Shown here piece by piece: positions 5,734 through 9,066 of a DNA stretch of 9,066 bases. The notes under the pieces are model-generated. The model was not told the DNA's origin. It saw only the letters and a program-made list of their open reading frames with translations, and ran no database searches. The DNA lies in the NCBI GenBank assembly GCA_023412655.1, contig JAEYNH010000214.1:1-9066 (forward strand), given 5' to 3'. The translations under genes and the position numbers were made by a program. This DNA comes from Pseudomonadota bacterium (lineage in GTDB: Bacteria > Pseudomonadota > Alphaproteobacteria > Caulobacterales > Caulobacteraceae). Positions within the stretch are counted from its first letter, which is position 1, and each line of letters starts with the position of its first letter.

Positions 5734-6909
5734 ATGCCCAATACCATCCTGACCGCCACCGCAGTGACGCGGGAGGCGCTTCGCGTTCTGCACCAGAAGC
5801 TGAACTTCGTGGGCACGATCACGCGCGAATACGACGACAGCTTCGCCCGGCAGGGCGCCAAGGTTGGCGACACCCTGAAGGTGCGCCTGCCCAACCAGTA
5901 CACGGTGCGGACCGGCGCCACGCTTGCGGCCCAGGACACCGTCGAGAGCTCAGTTGACCTGAAGGTGCAGACCCAGAAGGGCGTGGACCTCAACTTCACC
6001 AGCGTCGACCTGACCATGAGCCTGGACGACTTCTCGGAGCGGGTGATCGAGCCCGCGATGAGCGTGCTGGCGGCCAACATCGAGGCCGACGCCATGAGCA
6101 TGTACAAGGACGTCTACAACCAGGTGACCAACACCGGCCAGCCGGCGAGCTTCGCCAAGGTGCTGCAGGCCCGGAAGATCCTGGTGGACAACCTGGCGCC
6201 GCTGAACGCCCGGACCTGCAACCTGAACACCCAGGACAACGTCGACCTGGTCGACGCCCTGAAGGGTCTGTTCAACGACAAGGCCACGATCAGCCGGCAG
6301 AACCGCGAAGGCTTCATGGGCCGGACCGCCGGGTTCGACTTCATGGAGAACACGCTGTGGCCGGCGCACATGCGTGGCGCAGGCAACGGCTATCTGGTGA
6401 ACGGCGCCGGCCAGACCGGCTCGGCGCTGGCGGTGAACACCGGGACCGGTGCGGTGAAGGCGGGCGACGTCTTCACGATCGCGGGCGTGAACCGGGTGCA
6501 TCCGGAGACCAAGCAGTCGACGGGCATTCCGCAGCAGTTCGTGGTGACGCAGGACTATGCCGGCGGCGCGGGCACGATCCAGATCAGCCCGGCCATCGTG
6601 ACCAGCGGCGCCGGCCAGAACGTCACCGGATCGCCCGCCAGTGCGGCGGCGATCACCTTCGCCGGGACCGCCAGCGCCGCCCATGGGATCAGCCTTGCCT
6701 ACCAGAAGGGCGCCTTCGCCTTCGCCACGGCGGACATGGTGATGCCGCGCGGCGTCGATTTCGCCAGCCGTGAGGTATTCGACGGGATTTCGATGCGGAT
6801 CGTGCGTCAGTACGACATCAACTCGGACAAGTTCCCCTGCCGCCTCGACGTGCTCTACGGCTTCAAGACCATCCGGCCGCAGCTCGCCTGCCGCATGGCC
6901 AACAACTAG
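5734..6909 (+). CDS. P22 gp5-type major capsid (coat) protein
   Basis: This is the HK97-fold subunit that builds the icosahedral head. The 391-residue product opens with NTILTATAVTREALRVLHQK, followed by the family block LNFVGTITREYDDSFA and KVGDTLKVRLPNQYTVRTGA, typical of P22 coat homologues. The sequence continues through DLNFTSVDLTMSLDDFSERV (about 87-106) and ends in a beta-rich domain with the closing DVLYGFKTIRPQLACRM. P22 gp5 is 430 residues, so this is a little shorter. The ATG has AAGGA six bases upstream (5723-5727). It follows the scaffold module and precedes the adaptor as in P22-like phages, but a 242-base non-coding stretch and a minus-strand gene separate it from the scaffold genes, so it may use its own promoter. 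Confidence 0.93.
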   Translation: MPNTILTATAVTREALRVLHQKLNFVGTITREYDDSFARQGAKVGDTLKVRLPNQYTVRTGATLAAQDTVESSVDLKVQTQKGVDLNFTSVDLTMSLDDFSERVIEPAMSVLAANIEADAMSMYKDVYNQVTNTGQPASFAKVLQARKILVDNLAPLNARTCNLNTQDNVDLVDALKGLFNDKATISRQNREGFMGRTAGFDFMENTLWPAHMRGAGNGYLVNGAGQTGSALAVNTGTGAVKAGDVFTIAGVNRVHPETKQSTGIPQQFVVTQDYAGGAGTIQISPAIVTSGAGQNVTGSPASAAAITFAGTASAAHGISLAYQKGAFAFATADMVMPRGVDFASREVFDGISMRIVRQYDINSDKFPCRLDVLYGFKTIRPQLACRMANN

Positions 6910-6930
6910 CGGGCCCCTCTGACCGCTAGT
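6905..6930 (+). repeat. 8-bp inverted repeat spanning the coat stop codon
   Basis: ACTAGCGG (6905-6912) and CCGCTAGT (6923-6930) are perfect complements around a 10-base loop, and the coat stop TAG lies in the left arm. It lacks a U-run. Such a hairpin could stabilise the coat message 3' end or damp read-through into the adaptor gene. Confidence 0.45.
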
Positions 6931-6931
6931 C

Positions 6932-6968
6932 GCGGGCGGCCGTGGCCAAGCCGGCGACGGACGCCCGC
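6932..6968 (+). repeat. Second inverted repeat after the coat gene
   Basis: GCGGGCG (6932-6938) and CGCCCGC (6962-6968) pair across 23 bases containing the palindrome GGCCGTGGCC. It follows the stop-codon hairpin by one base. No T-run follows. Tandem hairpins between coat and adaptor fit RNA processing or partial termination. Confidence 0.35.
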
Positions 6969-7001
6969 ACCCCCTCCTAAGAAACCTGACGAGAATGATC
7001 C

Positions 7002-7625
7002 ATGGCGATCACGACCTACGCCGAGCTGCAGGCGGCGGCGGCGAACTGGCTCGTGCGCGGTGACCTGACCGCGCGCATCCCCGAATTCATCGCCCTGGCC
7101 GAGGTGCGGCTGAACCGCGTGCTGCGGACAAGGCTGGCGGAGGTGGAGCAGGGGCTGACGGCGATCGTCGGCTCCCGGACCATGCCCCTGCCGGCGGGTT
7201 TCGCCGAGCCGCTGACGCTCTGGCTGGTGAAGCCGGAGGGACGGATGGCGCTGCCGTTCCTCGAGGCTTCGCTGCTGGGCGCCTGCTCCTTGCGGGGCGA
7301 GCCCGGCGCGTGGTCGATCGACGGTGCGAACCTCGCCTTCGACCGGCCGGCGGACAAGCCCTATGCGCTCTCGTTCCGGATGTTGCGCAGGTTCGCGCTG
7401 TCGGAGGCCCAGCCCACCAATGCGCTGCTGGCCGATCACCCGGACATCTATCTGTTCGCCACGCTGTGTGAGGCCGCGCCGTTCCTGCGCGATGCCGAGC
7501 TCTCAAGCGCCTATGAGGCGAGGCTGGCCCGCGCCATCGAGGAGGCCAATGCCAAGGAGGCGCGGAGCCGCGCGGCGCGCACGCTGGCGACCGAGCTGCC
7601 GGATCTGACCCGGGAGCACGGCTGA
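7002..7625 (+). CDS. Phage head-tail adaptor protein (SU10-adaptor-like)
   Basis: The adaptor forms the ring below the portal that receives the tail. The 207-residue product begins ITTYAELQAAAANWLVRGDL followed by IPEFIALAEVRLNRVLRTRL. This N-terminal pattern (Y.ELQ....WL.R.DL....P.FI.LAE..LNR.LR) is typical of adaptor proteins placed just after the coat gene in short-tailed phages. The middle is beta-rich (LPAGFAEPLTLWL), and the C-terminal part is helical, with an alanine/arginine-rich end. The ribosome-binding site is weak (GAGAA upstream). Its stop overlaps the next start by one base. The role fits both the motif and the position; the exact correspondence to P22 gp4 is not claimed. Confidence 0.75.
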   Translation: MAITTYAELQAAAANWLVRGDLTARIPEFIALAEVRLNRVLRTRLAEVEQGLTAIVGSRTMPLPAGFAEPLTLWLVKPEGRMALPFLEASLLGACSLRGEPGAWSIDGANLAFDRPADKPYALSFRMLRRFALSEAQPTNALLADHPDIYLFATLCEAAPFLRDAELSSAYEARLARAIEEANAKEARSRAARTLATELPDLTREHG

Positions 7626-7870
7626 TGCTGTCGCCGATCGGGCCCGGCCTGCCCGAGGGCGTCCGCGCCGTGCTGAAGAGCTTCCACGACGCCATCGCCG
7701 GCCTGCAGGCGCCCGGCGCGCCCACCGCGCTGTTCGCCACCAGCCAGGCGGGACTGCCGCCGGCGGGCGCCTATCCGCACAGCCTCGCCCTCGTCACCGA
7801 CCTCAACATCCTCGCCCACTCGGACGGGGTTCATTGGATCCGCCAAGACACGGGAGCCGTGATCGCCTGA
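7625..7870 (+). CDS. Small virion-module protein of unknown function
   Basis: The product has 81 residues. The ATG overlaps the adaptor stop by one base (TGATG), with GGGAG eight bases upstream, so translation is probably coupled. A helix at about 8-28 is followed by a compact domain with SLALVTDLNILAHSDGVHWI near 54-73 and ending RQDTGAVIA. Short proteins of this pattern occur between adaptor and tail genes in related phages, as far as I recall, but no function is known to me. No membrane segment or signal is seen. A minor tail or decoration part is the likeliest role. Confidence 0.65.
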   Translation: MLSPIGPGLPEGVRAVLKSFHDAIAGLQAPGAPTALFATSQAGLPPAGAYPHSLALVTDLNILAHSDGVHWIRQDTGAVIA

Positions 7871-8460
7871 TGCCTTCCTCCTGGTCGCCATCGCTGCGCT
7901 TCGAGCTGCAGTTCACGGGCGAGAACATCAACCTCTGGGGCGAGAAGCTGAACGCTACTCTCGCCCACGCCGACTATGCCGTCGCCGGATGGCTGACCAA
8001 GCCGCTGGCCGGCAACGCCGCCCTGTCCACCGCCAACGCGGGCGAGGACGAGGCGCGGGCGGCGATGATCAAGTTCACAGGTGGGCCAGGCCCGTTCACG
8101 GTGACGCTCCCTGCGGTCAGCAAGAGCTACCTGGTCTGGAACGCCTGTGGCGGGCCCGTGACCCTCACGACCGGCGGCGGAGCCGTGGTGGTCGCGGACG
8201 CCGGCGACATCCTCTGGGTCGTCACCGACGGGGCTGACGTCAAGACGCCCGGCTATGGCGGCTCGTCCATCAAGCATTGGGTCGAGGGGCTCGCCTGGAC
8301 CTACAACGCCGGCAACCTGCCGGCCCAGGCCGGCAATGCGGGGAAGTTCGTCACAACCGACGGCGAGACCCCGAGCTGGCGCGCCATGAGCAGCACCGAC
8401 CTCACCGACTATGCCGAGCGAATCCTGGGCGTGCAGATCGCCCTGGCCGTCGCCCTCTAG
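7870..8460 (+). CDS. Tail protein (fibre- or tip-like), unknown exact role
   Basis: The start is ATG 7870, sharing one base with the preceding stop; an in-frame ATG at 7834 would overlap that gene by 37 bases. The 196-residue product opens with RFELQFTGENINLWGEKLNA and YAVAGWLTKPLAGNAAL, an N-terminal segment I associate with alphaproteobacterial phage tail proteins. The middle (about 65-115) is beta-rich with valine, threonine and glycine (PFTVTLPAVSKSYLVWNACG, LTTGGGAVVVADAGDILWVV). The C-terminal third has NAGKFVTTDGETPSWRAMS, of the kind seen in tail-fibre repeats. It has no enzymatic motif. It probably forms part of the distal tail and contacts the gene products on either side. Confidence 0.65.
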   Translation: MPSSWSPSLRFELQFTGENINLWGEKLNATLAHADYAVAGWLTKPLAGNAALSTANAGEDEARAAMIKFTGGPGPFTVTLPAVSKSYLVWNACGGPVTLTTGGGAVVVADAGDILWVVTDGADVKTPGYGGSSIKHWVEGLAWTYNAGNLPAQAGNAGKFVTTDGETPSWRAMSSTDLTDYAERILGVQIALAVAL

Positions 8461-8469
8461 GAGACCGAA

Positions 8470-8886
8470 ATGCCAGTTACACCGAACAGCATCGTCACGC
8501 CGCAGACGCCGCAGTCCGCCTATGTGATCTATGGCACGGCGCAGACGACCTTTCCGCCGACCACCAGCCCCACGAACACCCAGCTTCTGGTCACCGCCGG
8601 CCCCAACGGCGGCCGGTTGACACGGCTGTATGCGATGCCGCAGGAAACGACCGGCGCGACGGGGCTGGTGCAATACTATCGCTCTAACGACGCCGGCACC
8701 ACCAAGTATTGGGCGGGGGCGGCGGCGGTGACCAATGACACCGTGTCCACGACAGACCCGCCCATCACCATCGATTTCGGCTTCTCCGACGACAATCCGC
8801 TGATCCTGAAGGCCAACGAGCGCATCTATGTCGCGCCGTCCATCGCGAAGAATTTCATCTTCGTGGCTGAGTGGGCGGACTACTGA
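8470..8886 (+). CDS. Small beta-rich virion protein, unknown function
   Basis: The product has 138 residues. The sequence is threonine/proline-rich at the N-terminus (TPNSIVTPQTPQSAYVIYGT, FPPTTSPTN), then mainly beta-strand-forming, ending FIFVAEWADY. No membrane segment, signal or catalytic motif is seen. TAGGAGA (8458-8464) overlaps the preceding stop codon and serves as ribosome-binding site. Its stop shares one base with the next start. The context and beta-rich make-up suggest a tail or fibre-associated structural protein; I do not recognise the family. Confidence 0.65.
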   Translation: MPVTPNSIVTPQTPQSAYVIYGTAQTTFPPTTSPTNTQLLVTAGPNGGRLTRLYAMPQETTGATGLVQYYRSNDAGTTKYWAGAAAVTNDTVSTTDPPITIDFGFSDDNPLILKANERIYVAPSIAKNFIFVAEWADY

Positions 8887-9066
8887 TGCGTCAGCAGTTG
8901 AGGGGGCTCGTCGGACAGGGGGTGAATGGTGCCCGGAAGACGCCGCAAGTGGCGATCCTGCACGCTCAGGCCTACACCTCGGGTAGCGGCACGATCACCG
9001 CGACCAAGCCTTGTGCGGCGTATATCTGGCTCATCGGTGCAGGCGGGGGTGGCGCGAATAGCTCGG
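8886..9066 (+). CDS. Glycine-rich tail protein, N-terminal part cut by the window edge
   Basis: The ATG overlaps the preceding stop (TGATG). About 60 codons are visible and the frame stays open to the end. After a basic start (MRQQLRGLVGQG) the sequence reads TSGSGTITATKPCAAYIWLI followed by GAGGGGAN. A threonine-rich strand, an aromatic strand and a glycine run together resemble the opening of glycine-rich domains in phage tail fibre and tip proteins. The rest of the protein lies outside the window, so size and role are unknown. Confidence 0.65.
   Translation, partial: MRQQLRGLVGQGVNGARKTPQVAILHAQAYTSGSGTITATKPCAAYIWLIGAGGGGANSS

Noticed and set aside
5950..6684. A 244-codon minus-strand frame opposite the coat gene
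   Set aside because: It is the antisense shadow of a clearly recognisable coat protein.
7849..7861. Short inverted repeat CACGG-GAG-CCGTG near the end of the 81-residue gene
   Set aside because: A five-base stem inside coding sequence is expected by chance at this GC content and no T-run follows.
1..9066. CRISPR array, tRNA, rRNA or insertion sequence
   Set aside because: No regularly spaced repeats, cloverleaf-forming segment, rRNA-like sequence or transposase frame was seen.

Overview
The window is high-GC DNA from a probable alphaproteobacterium, most likely Caulobacterales. This is inferred from GC and codon use, the style of the phage proteins, and three exact GTTC-N7-GTTC sites, the LexA (SOS) box type of that class. 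It holds part of a P22-like short-tailed (podovirus-type) virion gene cluster, probably a prophage. Naming rests on recognising protein families by eye; no search was run.

Layout. 1-277: 3' part of a BlaI/MecI-type repressor gene. 278-490: non-coding, with SOS box 1. 491-2368: P22-type portal. 2340-3131 (minus): six-segment membrane protein, with SOS box 2 over its start codon. 3182-3664: glycine-zipper protein. 3680-4489: scaffolding-like protein. 4489-5112: unrecognised protein with a motif resembling toxin-like domains. 5117-5491 (minus): small four-segment membrane protein, with SOS box 3 just upstream. 5734-6909: P22 gp5-type coat protein. 7002-7625: head-tail adaptor. 7625-7870, 7870-8460 and 8470-8886: small tail or virion proteins. 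8886-9066: start of a glycine-rich tail protein, cut by the window edge.

How it works together. The plus-strand genes form a head-and-tail assembly order: portal vertex, scaffold, coat shell, adaptor, tail parts. Several are linked by TGATG one-base stop/start overlaps. Two minus-strand membrane-protein genes interrupt this order, one between portal and scaffold and one between scaffold and coat. Each has its own promoter-like sequence followed by a LexA-type box. They look like independently transcribed cargo genes ('morons') switched on by DNA damage rather than virion parts. No terminase gene lies between the BlaI-type gene and the portal, although that is its usual place.
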